Origin: an uncultured Flavobacteriales bacterium | GTDB taxonomy: Bacteria; Bacteroidota; Bacteroidia; Flavobacteriales_D; Sanyastnellaceae | Direction of reading: 5' to 3' | Assembly (NCBI GenBank): GCA_938092195.1 | Contig: CALKHD010000038.1 | Location: forward strand, 1-5,643 | Length of the DNA: 5,643 bases | Part shown: piece by piece, positions 5,501-5,643 of the stretch | Position numbering within the stretch: position 1 is the first letter of the stretch | Layout of the letters: every line of letters starts with the position of its first letter | Notes under the pieces: model-generated | What the model was told of the DNA's origin: nothing | What the model saw: the letters and a program-made list of their open reading frames with translations, nothing else | Database searches by the model: none | Program-made: the position numbers and the translations under genes

Positions 5501-5643
5501 TTACATGTCGTTCAGTGCCTGCATTGCTGCAGTGGCATCTCCATAGATCTGGGTTAACCAAATCTTTCCTGCGGCATCAAAATCCCAGGATTCGTAATAG
5601 GAAATCATCACGGACTTGCGGTCGGTGCTATCGGTGGCCGGGC
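5501..5643 (-). CDS. C-terminal 46 residues of an unrecognised protein (cut by right edge)
   Basis: Only the last 46 residues are visible, ending at TAA (5501-5503). The reading is open from the right edge and shows ordinary protein composition: TDRKSVMISYYESWDFD, then AGKIWLTQIYGD and a short Ala-rich helix ending QALNDM. The pattern of a strand with YYESWDF, a turn with AGKI and a further strand resembles the end of small NTF2/SnoaL-like domains, but the fragment is too short to assign. It is followed by two hairpins that look like transcript ends, which supports a real gene end here. Confidence 0.65.
   Translation of the reverse strand, partial: PATDSTDRKSVMISYYESWDFDAAGKIWLTQIYGDATAAMQALNDM

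Overview
The window looks like chromosomal DNA of a Bacteroidota bacterium, probably a Flavobacteriia-like or related marine lineage with GC slightly above 50% (judged by eye). The strongest evidence is the large central gene: its protein ends in a type A sorting domain of the type IX secretion system (T9SS), which is confined to that phylum. Weak or absent Shine-Dalgarno sequences before most starts fit as well.

Layout from left to right: (1) 1-549, minus strand, the N-terminal half of the tRNA 2-selenouridine synthase MnmH/SelU, cut by the left edge. (2) 632-1345, plus strand, an unrecognised 237-residue exported protein with a cysteine/histidine cluster, a charged helical stretch and a C-terminal domain, followed by an intrinsic terminator. 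(3) 1346-1656, a gap between convergent genes that may hold a 40-residue membrane peptide. (4) 1657-4947, minus strand, a 1096-residue multidomain exported protein: lamin-tail domain with another domain nested in it, chitobiase-C-like domain, CotH kinase-like domain, repeat-type and Ig-like beta domains, T9SS tail. (5) 4948-5072, a divergent intergenic region with a 12-bp palindrome over the start codon of the CotH gene. (6) 5073-5468, plus strand, an unrecognised four-helix membrane protein. (7) 5454-5500, overlapping bidirectional terminator hairpins. (8) 5501-5643, minus strand, the C-terminus of an unrecognised protein cut by the right edge.

The five main genes alternate strand strictly (-,+,-,+,-), so none shares an operon with a neighbour inside the window, and context gives little functional linkage. 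MnmH acts on tRNA in the cytoplasm, while the CotH protein and the 632-1345 product are predicted to be exported. I found no mobile element, CRISPR array, tRNA, rRNA or defence system, and no convincing multi-gene undescribed system. The most interesting objects are the exported CotH-family protein, the orphan exported coiled-coil protein and an unusual alanine in the MnmH P-loop.
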